A DNA stretch of 64,000 bases from CAYVQZ01 sp964453435 (GCA_964453435.1 CAYVQZ010000011.1:1-64000), one strand, 5' to 3'. Positions 8,808 through 18,020 are shown, counted from the stretch's first letter. Translations and numbers: made by a program. Notes: generated by a model not told the origin, from the letters alone.

Positions 8808-10400
8808 TCAAATCCGTTTCCACCACTTTTCGAGATTGTAGTCGTCGGCGATCACTTGAAGCGCATTGTATGCGGGCGCGAACGTTATGTATCCGTGCGG
8901 ATGCTGCGTGGAGCCGCACATATACAGTCCTTTGACGGGAGTTCGATATTGGGAGAGCGCGGGGAACGGACGTTCGGAGAGCAGGTTGTCCGGCGCGATG
9001 TCGCCCAGCATCCAGTCGCCGCGCACCATGCTGACCAATTTGTCGGAGATGTCTTTCGGCGTGTATGGGGCAAACTCGATAATGGCGTCGTCGCCCAGGT
9101 TCCGCGCGTATTTGCGCCATTTCGCGATGCAGCGCCCGGCGTACTCGAACTTGACCTTGTCCCACTCTTCCTCATTGCCGTTCAGCTTGAAGGGCGCAAA
9201 CTGCCTGATGAGACCCGTGTATTTTCCCGGCGGCGCGTCCGTCGGGTCGAACAATGAGTTGACGGCGCAGTTGAGTTTCGGCTCGACCAGTTCGCCTCTG
9301 CGGATTCCGGCGAAATCGCCGTCCAGGTCGGCCAGCGATTCGTACCCGACGTTCATGACCCATGCCTGGTCGATGTCGGGATCAAATTCGGCGGCCGTGT
9401 AATGCGGCGGTTCGTTCATGGCGAGGTGTACGCTGAACAGGGACCAGTCCTTGTGTCTGCAGTCCGTTACGTTATCAATGAAGAGCTTATCTTTTATCTC
9501 GCCATCGAGAAACTTGAGGAACGTCTGCTCGAGGTCCACGTTGCTCGCGACAAGATTTCGCGCCTCAATCTCTGAACCATCCAACAATTTTATCCCGACC
9601 GCGCGGCCGTTTTTTGTGAGAATTTTCTCGACGGGAGCCGCGGGATGCACGATGCCGCCGTTGGCAAGGAGCGTCCACCAGAGCGCGTGCGCGAGTTTGT
9701 GCGAGCCGCCGACGCAGCACTGCCAGTTGTCGATTTTGCCCGCGAGCAGCGGAAACGATATTGCCAGTCCGCGCACGTCATTGCTGTAGGCGCACACCGA
9801 CGCATGAAACGCCAGCATGGTCTTGATTTTCTCGTTTTCGAAATGCTGGTTCAAAAAGTCGTTGATGCTCAGGCTGCGCAGGCGCGCTCGCAGGAACTCG
9901 GAGCGGTCTTCCACGCCCCATATCGTCAACGCGTTTGTGATCTCGTTCAATTCAATCGGCGGCGCAAACATGAGGGTTCCGACAAGCAGGTCGAGGAAAC
10001 CCTTTACCTCCTCGTACAGACGCATCCACGTGTCGGCGTCTTTTTGCGAGAAGCGCGCCATCGACTCGTATGTCTTGTTCATGTCTGTGTGGATTGTGAG
10101 GGCTGTGCCATCCTTGAAGACACTTCCCATCTGCACGGGCGGATGCGCGTACCGCAGCCCGTGCTCGAAGAGGTTCAGGTCTTCATACACGGGTGAAACG
10201 CCGACGAGCGTGTGATAGTTTGAATGCACGTTATGGAGGAAGCCGGGGCGGGTGAGCTCCTCGGTGCAGAGGCCGCCGCCCTCTTCGTGGCGTTTCTCGA
10301 ATATTCCGACACTCCAGCCGCACTTCGCCAGATAACACCCAAGCGCCATGCCGTTGTGGCCCGCTCCGATAATGACGGCATCGAACGTTGCGTCAGCCAT
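8808..10400 (-). CDS. FAD-dependent oxidoreductase, phytoene-desaturase-like (module 1)
   Basis: A 530-residue flavoprotein with an N-terminal Rossmann motif GAGHNG (residues 12-17) followed by GIFEKRHEEGGGLCTEE, and a C-terminal FAD-binding stretch GLYMCGSTQHPHG (about 490). It belongs to the same superfamily as phytoene desaturases and carotenoid isomerases. Start ATG 10400 has GGAGG about nine bases upstream. It is the first enzyme gene after the FadR-type regulator and is almost fused to an SCP2 gene downstream. The reaction and substrate are not determined; linked sterol-carrier domains point to a hydrophobic lipid or isoprenoid. Confidence 0.82.
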   Translation of the reverse strand: MADATFDAVIIGAGHNGMALGCYLAKCGWSVGIFEKRHEEGGGLCTEELTRPGFLHNVHSNYHTLVGVSPVYEDLNLFEHGLRYAHPPVQMGSVFKDGTALTIHTDMNKTYESMARFSQKDADTWMRLYEEVKGFLDLLVGTLMFAPPIELNEITNALTIWGVEDRSEFLRARLRSLSINDFLNQHFENEKIKTMLAFHASVCAYSNDVRGLAISFPLLAGKIDNWQCCVGGSHKLAHALWWTLLANGGIVHPAAPVEKILTKNGRAVGIKLLDGSEIEARNLVASNVDLEQTFLKFLDGEIKDKLFIDNVTDCRHKDWSLFSVHLAMNEPPHYTAAEFDPDIDQAWVMNVGYESLADLDGDFAGIRRGELVEPKLNCAVNSLFDPTDAPPGKYTGLIRQFAPFKLNGNEEEWDKVKFEYAGRCIAKWRKYARNLGDDAIIEFAPYTPKDISDKLVSMVRGDWMLGDIAPDNLLSERPFPALSQYRTPVKGLYMCGSTQHPHGYITFAPAYNALQVIADDYNLEKWWKRI

Positions 10401-10450
10401 GAACCAAATCCTCCGTATTCAAAGCGCCTGTTGCGCCTGCGTGTGACGAG

Positions 10451-10482
10451 CGCCGGCCGGACTCTCGATCAGAGGGCCGGCG
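10451..10482 (-). other. stem-loop between regulator and flavoprotein genes
   Basis: An 8-bp GC-rich inverted repeat, CGCCGGCC with GGCCGGCG, in the 96-base gap downstream of the regulator. There is no T run after it on the minus strand, so it is a weak attenuator or mRNA-stabilising hairpin rather than a clear terminator. Confidence 0.4.
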
Positions 10483-10496
10483 TCATGCATGGCGAT

Positions 10497-11240
10497 TCAT
10501 TTTCCCAGCGCCACGCTCTCCATGCAATCGTAATGCTCTTTCATCGATCTTCTGGCGGCCGGGGGGTCGTGAGATTCGACCGCCTTCAGTATCTTTCCGT
10601 GGCCATCGGAGAGGTCCTTATAGAAGGCTTTTCTCTCGTTTTCTTCCATATTTTCGAACGCCGCCACGGCCCTGCGGGATTGAGAGACGAGGGCGATGAG
10701 CATGCTGTATATCTGCGAGAGGACGGGATTCTGCGCGGCGGCCACGAGCGCTCTGTGAAACGAGATATGAATTGCGGCCGCATTTTGGATGTCCTCCGAT
10801 TCCTTCAACTTTTGGGTCAACTTCCGTATATGTGCGGGCTCCGCGCGTTCGGCGGCCAGAGCCGCGGCCTCGATGCCGACGATCCTCGCCGATTCGAGCG
10901 CCTGCTCGAGGGATATGCCGCCTGCCGTAAGCGAGAGGCCGGGATACCGGTTCTCTTCTGGCGGACACACGGTTGTGCCACTGATTTTCCGGCGGATGAT
11001 GCCGAGTGTCTCTAAAGACTTCAATGCCTCCCGCACCGAGCTGCGCCCTACTTTGAGCGACTCGCAAAGCTCCCTTTCAGGGGGGAGCCTGTCCCCCGCT
11101 CGCAGTTTTCCGGTCACGATCATGGAAAGGATTTGGTCAATGATCTCACCCGGGATAGTTGTTTTTTCAATCGGCCGGAAGTTCACCGCATTGTTCTCGC
11201 CGTCCGTTTTTCTCGTCGGCCGTGCTTTTCTTGCTGTCAT
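10497..11240 (-). CDS. FadR-type GntR-family transcriptional regulator (FCD domain)
   Basis: A 247-residue regulator. Residues about 28-95 are the GntR winged helix: GKLRAGDRLPPERELCESL followed by VGRSSVREALKSLETLGII. Residues about 110-235 form an all-helical FCD ligand domain with the usual metal-binding pattern (FHRALVAAAQNP, then DGHGKILKAVESHD, then MKEHYD). FadR-subfamily members sense acyl-CoAs, organic acids or sugar acids; the ligand here is unknown. It is divergent from nothing close by and sits first in the minus-strand cluster of flavoproteins and SCP2 proteins, which it probably controls. A TGGTCTGACCA operator overlaps its promoter, so autoregulation is likely. Confidence 0.9.
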   Translation of the reverse strand: MTARKARPTRKTDGENNAVNFRPIEKTTIPGEIIDQILSMIVTGKLRAGDRLPPERELCESLKVGRSSVREALKSLETLGIIRRKISGTTVCPPEENRYPGLSLTAGGISLEQALESARIVGIEAAALAAERAEPAHIRKLTQKLKESEDIQNAAAIHISFHRALVAAAQNPVLSQIYSMLIALVSQSRRAVAAFENMEENERKAFYKDLSDGHGKILKAVESHDPPAARRSMKEHYDCMESVALGK

Positions 11241-11318
11241 TTTTCCGTAAGCTGTCTGACCGGCTTTCTATTTTGTGATGATGTTTTCTTCGTGCGCCGA
11301 TTTTATCAGGTCATCAGA

Positions 11319-11363
11319 TGGTCTGACCAAAATATCCTATAGGCAACAGCCGGTCCTTGTCAA
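11319..11363 (-). promoter_or_regulatory. promoter with overlapping GntR/FadR operator
   Basis: On the minus strand: TTGACA (11363-11358), a 16-base spacer, TATAGG (11341-11336), and seven bases later the perfect palindrome TGGTCAGACCA (11329-11319). The palindrome fits the TGGTnnnACCA operator form known for FadR-family regulators and sits at the expected transcription start, so bound regulator would block RNA polymerase. A longer GGTCA/TGACC repeat extends to 11309. The remaining DNA up to 11604 shows nothing else. Confidence 0.72.
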
Positions 11364-11604
11364 GATTTTTTCGAGTGATTTTTTTCGAGTGGTGTCGCCG
11401 CCGATGATAAAGAAAAGGACGCGGCCGTTGTCGGCAAGAGGCATCTACTGTCGATGACCAGGTTTGCTTACAGCGGAAGTGGAGAGGATCGAAATATCAG
11501 AAAGGGGGAAAAACCGACAACATGAATTATCATGCGCTCCCGCTCGACCCGAGTCTGCTCCGACAGGAGGTGAATGAAAAGCGACAGGATATTGGAACAC
11601 TCGT

Positions 11605-14382
11605 TCAAAAGGTGTTCGTTGAGCCCTTGAACTCAATTCCCCGCGAAGGTCGCAGGCCGTCATCCCAGCCGCTGACGTTTTCCCTCAGCATGCCGAGCAT
11701 GTCGAGGGTGTGCGGATCGTTTGGAATGACCCTGAGGATGGTGTTGCATGCGAGGAGCGCCCGGCGCATGTCGTTTTTGGCATGTGCGCGAGCGGCCTCG
11801 GCCAGATGAATCTCTCTGAACCGGTCTTCAAGTGATTTGCGCAAGAGGAACGCTTCGAGATTTCCCGAGTCGGCCTTTTGGGCGAGACGTGTTTGATTAA
11901 TTGCCTCTTCCAAAATGCCCTTGTTCCGCCAATAGTGAGCCGAAATCAAATGGTCCGAGGCGGTCATGAATCGCCGATATTTGCGTGCGTTCCGGATGGC
12001 CTCTTCTTCCGTGTCGCCGAAATGATACACGTAAGGCTCATTCATGCGGCTCTCGAAGATGAATTCGCCGAGGCCGGCGCCGTCATTGCGGAAGTATTCG
12101 ATGTAGGGGTGGTTATCCGTGTTGATTGGAACATCACGGAACAATGAAGCGGGCGCACTTTCGTTCATGAGGTGACATGCGAGAAGGTTATACGGATTGC
12201 CCAGGCCCACTCCTGCGAGCGCCTTTTGGACTTTCGGTTCGGACATTCGCTCTTCGAGATGTTTGAAGTCGATTGTAATGGGTTTTTCGGAGCCGATCAG
12301 CAGAAAATAGCCGCGGTCGCTGGTGAACCAAACCGAGAAATACGGAAACGAATGCCTGAACGTGTTGAAGAGCAACAGGTCCTCCTTGTATGAGAGCAGA
12401 TGGTAGGGCACCCAAAGCGCCATGACTCCGCCGGGCCTCAATCTGTCGCTGCACATGTCGTAAAATTCCTTCGTATACAACGACACGTTTCCCGCAAACT
12501 TGGGAGATGTCGCGTCAACAGTGATTACATCAAAATCCCTGTCGGTTCGAAGGAGATAGTTGCGCCCGTCTTCTATAATGAGGCTAAATCTCGGATCATT
12601 GAGGACATCGTGGTTTACGCTTCGGAGCAGGGGAGCGGCTTTTGGAACCTCGACGCACAGTTCGACGCAGGTTATGCTGTCGACATCGTACAAGCTGACG
12701 TTATATGAAGTTCCACCGGCGCCGAAACCGACGATGCAGACATCCTTCGGTTCGCGGTGCAGCAACATGGGATAGTGCGCCAGCGCCCGCTGAATCTCTG
12801 GGCCCCGCATATTCATTATATTGCCCGAGCAGGCGACGGGATAGCCATCGATGCTGATTTCGCGAATTCCCGTGGACTTGTTGTCGAACACTTTAACGGT
12901 TGCCCCGATTCCTTCTTTGTAATAGACGACCTTGCCGATGTCTTCGAGGGGGCTGGTGAACTGGATGCCGGAGAGTCTGAAGACAGCTATGCCGAAGAAC
13001 AACACCGCCGGCGCTGTCCCCACAAATATAAGAGCTTTTCTTCTTCCGTGTATATGGGGATGCATGAAATATGCTGTCGCTCCGACCACGACGTTTATGC
13101 ACCCCAGAAGCAGGATGCTTTTCCCTATTCCCAGCAGGGGAATCAACACGAAGCCGGACGCGAACGAGCCGAGGATGCATCCGATCGTGTTTACGGAGTA
13201 AATCGTGCCGACGCTCTTTCCGATCCGCTGCAGGCTTTGCGCGCATATCCTCACGACAACGGGAAAAGTCGCTCCCATAAGAAACGCGGGAATCAGCATG
13301 GTCAAAGACGCCTTGACGAATTTGTTGGCGCTGGGAAGCCAGCTGATCACTCCGAACGACGGAAACAGCCGTTCGAGGCTATAGAAGAACTTTCCGAAAA
13401 TGGGCAGGGAAAGGATCGCCGTGACACCTATCAAAACCTCGAGCGCGCAAAACAGCGAAAGCGCATCTTTGTTTCGGTCCGATATCTTGCCGAACACCAG
13501 GCTGCCGAGGCCGATACCCAGCAAAAACGTTGTCAACATTGTCGTGAACGCGTAAATGCTTATGTTCATGTGAAACAGGAGCGCGCGCATCCACAAAACC
13601 TCGTATGCGAGTGAACAGAAGCCGGAAATTCCAAACAGCAGCATGACCATCATGACAATGCGCCGGGGATATTCCGCGCGGCTCTCACTCGGAGCGGCCG
13701 AAATCGAATCGGTTGCGGTCGCCTTCATGGGCAGCGTTCGCATTGCGGAGATGAGATACGTGAGGATGCCGACGGCAAGGTTTGCAATCACCGCAATATG
13801 GATGGTGCGAAGCACACCGAAGCGGCCGATGAGGAAAAAGCCCGCCGCCGCGCAGCCGGCGACCGCCCCCAAGGTGTTTATCGCATACAGGCTTCCGGTG
13901 CTCCAACTTATATCCTTCAGGCGGCTCGTCACGAACTTGCTCAGCACGGGCAATGTCGCTCCCATCAAGGTTGTGGGCAGGAGCAACACGGCCACCGCCA
14001 GGACGAATCGTGACAGCGAAAGCATGTAAAACGACGGGTTCTCTCCGCGAAACAGGAAAGCGTACAAAACGTCGAACCGGTTGAGCACGAAAGGCAATGC
14101 GAGCGCGTAAACGCCAATGCCTAATTCCAGAATAGCGTAAATTTTCAGGGGGTTCCGGCTCCGGTCAACGATGCGGCCGAACAGGTAGCTCCCGAACGCA
14201 AGCCCGCCCATAAAGGTGGTCAGCACGGCGCTCGTGGCAAAAACCGACGCCCCGAATATGAGGGTCAGCAGCCGAATCCACGTGACCTCGTAAAGGAGGC
14301 CACACATGCCGGACACGAAAAAGCATACCCACAAAAAAGCAATTACGAATTTTTGATATCTTGCTTCCGAATTTCCAACCAC
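11605..14382 (-). CDS. membrane-embedded spermidine-synthase-like fusion protein with TPR-like tail
   Basis: A 925-residue three-part protein. The first 450 or so residues are polytopic membrane sequence in two similar halves: GLAFGSYLFGRIVDRSRNP and GLGSLVFGKISDRNKD are equivalent MFS-like loop motifs, and LLPTTLMGATLPVLSKF parallels LIPAFLMGATFPVVVRI. Residues about 480-760 are a spermidine-synthase-like methyltransferase fold with the glycine-rich VGFGAGGTS (about 550), IIEDGRNYL and VDATSPKFAGNVSLYTKEFY. The last 110 residues are helical and TPR-like. Known fused MFS/spermidine synthase proteins are annotated from sequence and rarely characterised, so aminopropyl transfer at the membrane is inferred. 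It stands alone on the minus strand. Confidence 0.83.
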   Translation of the reverse strand: MVGNSEARYQKFVIAFLWVCFFVSGMCGLLYEVTWIRLLTLIFGASVFATSAVLTTFMGGLAFGSYLFGRIVDRSRNPLKIYAILELGIGVYALALPFVLNRFDVLYAFLFRGENPSFYMLSLSRFVLAVAVLLLPTTLMGATLPVLSKFVTSRLKDISWSTGSLYAINTLGAVAGCAAAGFFLIGRFGVLRTIHIAVIANLAVGILTYLISAMRTLPMKATATDSISAAPSESRAEYPRRIVMMVMLLFGISGFCSLAYEVLWMRALLFHMNISIYAFTTMLTTFLLGIGLGSLVFGKISDRNKDALSLFCALEVLIGVTAILSLPIFGKFFYSLERLFPSFGVISWLPSANKFVKASLTMLIPAFLMGATFPVVVRICAQSLQRIGKSVGTIYSVNTIGCILGSFASGFVLIPLLGIGKSILLLGCINVVVGATAYFMHPHIHGRRKALIFVGTAPAVLFFGIAVFRLSGIQFTSPLEDIGKVVYYKEGIGATVKVFDNKSTGIREISIDGYPVACSGNIMNMRGPEIQRALAHYPMLLHREPKDVCIVGFGAGGTSYNVSLYDVDSITCVELCVEVPKAAPLLRSVNHDVLNDPRFSLIIEDGRNYLLRTDRDFDVITVDATSPKFAGNVSLYTKEFYDMCSDRLRPGGVMALWVPYHLLSYKEDLLLFNTFRHSFPYFSVWFTSDRGYFLLIGSEKPITIDFKHLEERMSEPKVQKALAGVGLGNPYNLLACHLMNESAPASLFRDVPINTDNHPYIEYFRNDGAGLGEFIFESRMNEPYVYHFGDTEEEAIRNARKYRRFMTASDHLISAHYWRNKGILEEAINQTRLAQKADSGNLEAFLLRKSLEDRFREIHLAEAARAHAKNDMRRALLACNTILRVIPNDPHTLDMLGMLRENVSGWDDGLRPSRGIEFKGSTNTF

Positions 14383-14869
14383 TGTCTATAGCGCCTCTCT
14401 CGCATAACGAAAAAGCCAAATCCGGCGAACACTTTCAATTATTGGCGACGCTTACTCGCCCACCTGATACGCGCAATCTCTTTGCCAAAGCGACAGCCAT
14501 TCCCATTACAGACATAAGCTGTTTATTTGAAAAGGCTTAGCAAATGCCTGCGCCGCGCGTCGAAAACGAGGTGTTGTAATATAACATTACGCTGAGAGGG
14601 TTCAGTGTCTCTTTTATAGTATTCTGTAATAGCATCTTCCAAACAATAAGCCATAACAGTAATATAATGATACATTATTGCGGTTTTTGCCGTGCCAAAA
14701 AAAGCGCTTAAGGACATTCACAGTGGCTGTTACCATAAATCCTTTCAAATGGCTTCAATCGCTCATCATTCGGGGAAGTTTGCGCTCTTATCTGGCCCCA
14801 CGATTTCCCGGCGGCCATTCAACCAACCCGCCAGCTCCGGGAGACCCGTGGGCAGAAAACCCGCTTCGC
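14383..14869. other. intergenic DNA with an AT-rich stretch, no supported gene
   Basis: Between the spermidine-synthase-like gene and repeat copy 4. Positions about 14560-14700 are clearly AT-richer than the surroundings (for example TAATATAATGATACATTATT). A 64-codon minus-strand frame here has no ribosome binding site or recognisable similarity and I do not call it. The stretch may contain promoters for flanking genes, but none was clear enough to mark. Confidence 0.4.
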
Positions 14870-15150
14870 CAATCGTGAGACGGGCTGAGGAATCCGTCCC
14901 GCGATTGCCCGGCGAAGGGGACTGTGAGACTGTCCGATAATTCGATGTCCTGCGCTTCGGGGACAGTCCCTATTCTATCCCGCGAATGCGCTGGACTTCG
15001 CTCCGCTCAACGAAGGACGGGGGGATTCCGTAAATAGTGACAGTCCCCTGCGCTCTGTTTTCGCGGACTTTCATAATTCTCGGACAGATTTCACTGTCCC
15101 CGAGGCAAACAAATTGCGTCATGAATCGTGGGACACACTCTGAGAGCCCC
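14870..15150 (+). repeat. mosaic intergenic repeat, copy 4
   Basis: Shares TGTCCGATAATTCGATGTCC, GCTTCGGGGACAGTCCCTAT, TTCGCTCCGCTCAACGAAGG, GGATTCCGTAAAT (a diverged form of the GGATTCCGTAATTGGG block), CATAATTCTCGGACAGATTT and GCGTCATGAATCGTGGGACA with copies 2, 5 and 6. It lies upstream of gap. Confidence 0.8.
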
Positions 15151-15330
15151 CTTTTTTGCCGGGTATGGTATGTCTCTTCGCCGGGATTAGGAGAGGGATT
15201 GCATGAACAAGAAGGGACGAATTGGTCATTTTCACAGGTAATGGAACAGGTGACGAATTCGATGGCGAGCCGTGAGGAAAGGGGTGGGAGCGTAGCCGTT
15301 CATAAGGCGCTCGAATGACAAATATTCTGA

Positions 15331-15359
15331 TTGACTTATTCGGAGGCATATGACATAAT
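15331..15359 (+). promoter_or_regulatory. probable sigma-70 promoter of gap-pgk
   Basis: TTGACT at 15331-15336, 17-base spacer, CATAAT at 15354-15359, about 60 bases before the gap start codon. Confidence 0.55.
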
Positions 15360-15418
15360 AACTGGAATTTATATGGATGGAGAACAAATCGACTGAAGAG
15401 AAAAGGGGGTAAATTCGA

Positions 15419-16417
15419 ATGGCCATAAAGATTGGAATCAATGGGTTCGGGCGCATAGGTCGCATGGTCTATCGGGCGGCTCTCGAGCATCCCGAAATCG
15501 AAGTGCTCGCCGTGAATGATATCACCGATGCTATCACATTAGCGCATCTTCTAAAATATGATTCAACACATCGCAGGTTTCCCGGAACGGTGTCAGTGAA
15601 GGACGACACGCTGCTTGTGGGCGAGTCTCGAGTGAAAGTGCTGTCGGAGCGAAACCCCGGAAAGCTTCCGTGGAAAGAGCTTGGGGCGGAGATAGTGGTG
15701 GAATCCACCGGTATTTTCCGCAAACGCGACGATTGCATGAAACACATCGAGGCTGGAGCAAAAAAAGTGCTTCTGACGGTTCCTCCCAAAGGCGATGTTG
15801 ATGCGATGATTGTTCTTGGCGCGAACGATGACGCTTTGAAATCCGACCACAAGGTGATTTCAAACGCTTCCTGCACGACCAACTGCCTTGCCCCCATGGC
15901 GAAGGTTCTCCATGAGGCTTTTACGATCGAGTCTGGGCTCATGACCACGGTGCACGCATACACCGCCGATCAGCGATTGGTGGACGCGCCTCACAGCGAT
16001 TTGAGGCGTGCTCGGTCGGCGGCGGTTTCCATAGTGCCGACGACTACCGGCGCAGCGAAGGCGGTTGGGAAAGTGATTCCGGAGCTGAACGGAAAGCTGG
16101 ACGGGATGGCGATGCGCGTGCCCGTTCAGGACGGCTCGGTTACGGATTTTGTGGCGACCACGAAGAAAGAGGTGTCGGTTGACGCAATCAATCGTGTCAT
16201 GAGCAAGGCGGCCGAAACGACGCACAAGGGTATCATCGAGTATTGCGAGGACCCGATCGTCTCTGTGGACATAATCGGCAATCCGCATTCCTCTATTTTT
16301 GATTCGCAGCTTACCATGACGATGGGACCCAATATGTTCAAGGTTGTTTCATGGTATGATAATGAATGGGGTTATTCGAAGCGGTGCGTCGATTTGGTTA
16401 TAAAGATGGCCGGTTGA
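15419..16417 (+). CDS. gap: glyceraldehyde-3-phosphate dehydrogenase, type I
   Basis: A 332-residue glycolytic dehydrogenase converting glyceraldehyde 3-phosphate, NAD and phosphate to 1,3-bisphosphoglycerate. The Rossmann start INGFGRIGR, the catalytic-cysteine segment SNASCTTNCLAP (about residue 152), the following T/H-containing YTADQRLVDAPHSDLRRARSA and the C-terminal WYDNEWGYS are all intact. Asp in VNDITD after the second strand suggests NAD rather than NADP use. Start ATG 15419 is preceded by AAAGGGGG. It forms an operon with pgk, which begins 46 bases downstream, as in many bacteria. Confidence 0.97.
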   Translation: MAIKIGINGFGRIGRMVYRAALEHPEIEVLAVNDITDAITLAHLLKYDSTHRRFPGTVSVKDDTLLVGESRVKVLSERNPGKLPWKELGAEIVVESTGIFRKRDDCMKHIEAGAKKVLLTVPPKGDVDAMIVLGANDDALKSDHKVISNASCTTNCLAPMAKVLHEAFTIESGLMTTVHAYTADQRLVDAPHSDLRRARSAAVSIVPTTTGAAKAVGKVIPELNGKLDGMAMRVPVQDGSVTDFVATTKKEVSVDAINRVMSKAAETTHKGIIEYCEDPIVSVDIIGNPHSSIFDSQLTMTMGPNMFKVVSWYDNEWGYSKRCVDLVIKMAG

Positions 16418-16463
16418 ATCGAAGGGGAGCCGCGAACATCGCTCCAGCGGGGAGCCCGTTGAG

Positions 16464-17648
16464 ATGAACAAACTTTCGTTAAAAGACGTTCAGGTGAAGG
16501 GGAAGCGGGTTTTCGTCAGGGTCGATTTTAATGTGCCGCTCGAGAACGGAAAAGTAACGGATGACCTGCGAATAACCGAAACGCTGCCGACAATCAAATA
16601 CGTGTTGGAGCACAGCGGAAAGGCGATTCTCGGCTCTCATCTGGGCCGCCCGAAAGGCAAAGTGGTCGAAGACCTGCGGATGGACGCCGTGGCCGAACGG
16701 TTGAGCGCACTGTTGGGTAAACCTGTCCGCAAGCTCGACGATTGTGTAGGAGATGAGGTTGAGCGAGCCGTTGCCGAAATGAAGGCGGGCGACGTCGTTC
16801 TCCTCGAGAATCTCAGGTTCCACAAGGGGGAAGAAGCCAATAACGAACAATTTGCAGAGGCGCTGGCCAGACTTGCCGACATCTATGTGAATGATGCGTT
16901 TGGCGCCGCTCACCGGGCACACGCTTCGACCGAGGGAATTACGCGATTCGTGGAACCGGCGGTGGCCGGCTTCCTGATGGCGAAGGAGATCGACTACTTC
17001 TCAAGGGTGTTGGAGAACCCTGAGCGGCCATTCATTGCAATTCTCGGGGGCGCAAAGGTATCGGACAAGATAGGAGCGATAGAGAATCTGTTGGAAAGAG
17101 CCGACAAATTCCTGGTTGGCGGGGGGATGGCTTACACGTTTCTCAAGGCGTTGGGACACGAGATAGGCAAATCGCTGTTTGAACATGATAAGACTGGCCT
17201 CGCCCGCGACACGATGAAAAAGGCAAAAGCGCTGAACCGGCCCTTTTTTCTTCCCGTCGACAATGTGATCGCCGACAACTTCAGCGAGGATGCGAATGTC
17301 AAGGTGACGGGTGGGGCCGACATTGACGAGGGTTGGATGGGACTGGACATTGGGCCGAAGACAATGGAACTGTTTCAGGAAGAGCTCGAAGGGGCGAAGA
17401 CAGTTATATGGAACGGCCCACTCGGAGCGTTTGAGATGACGCCGTTCTCGAACGGGACGAAGGCCGTCGCTCGGTGCGTGGCCGAGTCGGACGCTGTTTC
17501 GGTTATCGGAGGGGGAGACACCGCCGCCGCCGTGACTGAATTCGGTTTTTCTGATAAAATGTCTCATATATCAACCGGCGGCGGCGCATCGCTCGAAATG
17601 CTGGAAGGGAAGGAACTCCCGGGCGTCGCGGCGCTGACCGATCGATAG
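16464..17648 (+). CDS. pgk: phosphoglycerate kinase
   Basis: A 394-residue enzyme transferring phosphate from 1,3-bisphosphoglycerate to ADP. The N-terminal substrate-binding signature RVDFNVPLENGKVTDDLRI, the basic-patch motif GSHLGRPKG, NDAFGAAHRAHAST and the C-terminal nucleotide-binding GGGDTAAA followed by ISTGGGASLEMLEG are all present, and length is typical. It lies 46 bases after gap and is probably cotranscribed. No tpiA gene follows; the ribosomal gene rpsO comes next. Confidence 0.97.
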   Translation: MNKLSLKDVQVKGKRVFVRVDFNVPLENGKVTDDLRITETLPTIKYVLEHSGKAILGSHLGRPKGKVVEDLRMDAVAERLSALLGKPVRKLDDCVGDEVERAVAEMKAGDVVLLENLRFHKGEEANNEQFAEALARLADIYVNDAFGAAHRAHASTEGITRFVEPAVAGFLMAKEIDYFSRVLENPERPFIAILGGAKVSDKIGAIENLLERADKFLVGGGMAYTFLKALGHEIGKSLFEHDKTGLARDTMKKAKALNRPFFLPVDNVIADNFSEDANVKVTGGADIDEGWMGLDIGPKTMELFQEELEGAKTVIWNGPLGAFEMTPFSNGTKAVARCVAESDAVSVIGGGDTAAAVTEFGFSDKMSHISTGGGASLEMLEGKELPGVAALTDR

Positions 17649-17750
17649 CCACTGACGCAAAAGGTTCGGAACCATTCGCTAAGCTTGACGAAGACTCCGA
17701 CGTCTGACTTGGGAATGGGGATCACAGCACCAAAGGAGGAAACGCCGGCA

Positions 17751-18020
17751 GTGAACATTACGAAAGAAGACAAAGAGAAGATTATACGCAAATATCAAAC
17801 ACACGAAGGCGACACGGGTTCACCCGAGGTTCAAATCGCCCTTCTTACCGAACGAATCAACGGACTCACCACTCACTTCGAGGCCCACAAGAAAGACCAT
17901 CATTCACGCCGTGGTCTCTTGAAGATGGTCGGGCGACGGCGCAGCCTCTTGAATTATTTGAGACGAAAAGACATCGAACGGTATCGAAAAGTTATAACCG
18001 ACCTCGGTCTGCGCAAGTAG
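17751..18020 (+). CDS. rpsO: 30S ribosomal protein S15
   Basis: An 89-residue protein, exactly the usual size of S15, when started at GTG 17751, which has AAAGGAGGA ten bases upstream; the longer open frame back to 17685 is not expected. The signature GSPEVQIALLTERINGLT and HHSRRGLLKMVGRRRSLLNYL are diagnostic. S15 binds 16S rRNA early in small-subunit assembly. Followed by pnp 121 bases downstream, the order seen in many bacteria, where S15 also controls its own message. Confidence 0.96.
   Translation: MNITKEDKEKIIRKYQTHEGDTGSPEVQIALLTERINGLTTHFEAHKKDHHSRRGLLKMVGRRRSLLNYLRRKDIERYRKVITDLGLRK

Noticed and set aside
8803..9165. Upstream extension of the tail-anchored SCP2 frame to 9165
   Set aside because: It would overlap the flavoprotein gene for 360 bases in another frame; ATG 8802, five bases after that gene's stop, is far more likely.
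12757..13614. 285-codon plus-strand frame opposite the spermidine-synthase-like fusion
   Set aside because: It is composed of charged, low-complexity residues from antisense reading of membrane helices; no start signal or similarity.
14523..14717. 64-codon minus-strand frame in AT-rich intergenic DNA
   Set aside because: No ribosome binding site, no hydrophobic or conserved pattern and atypical base composition.
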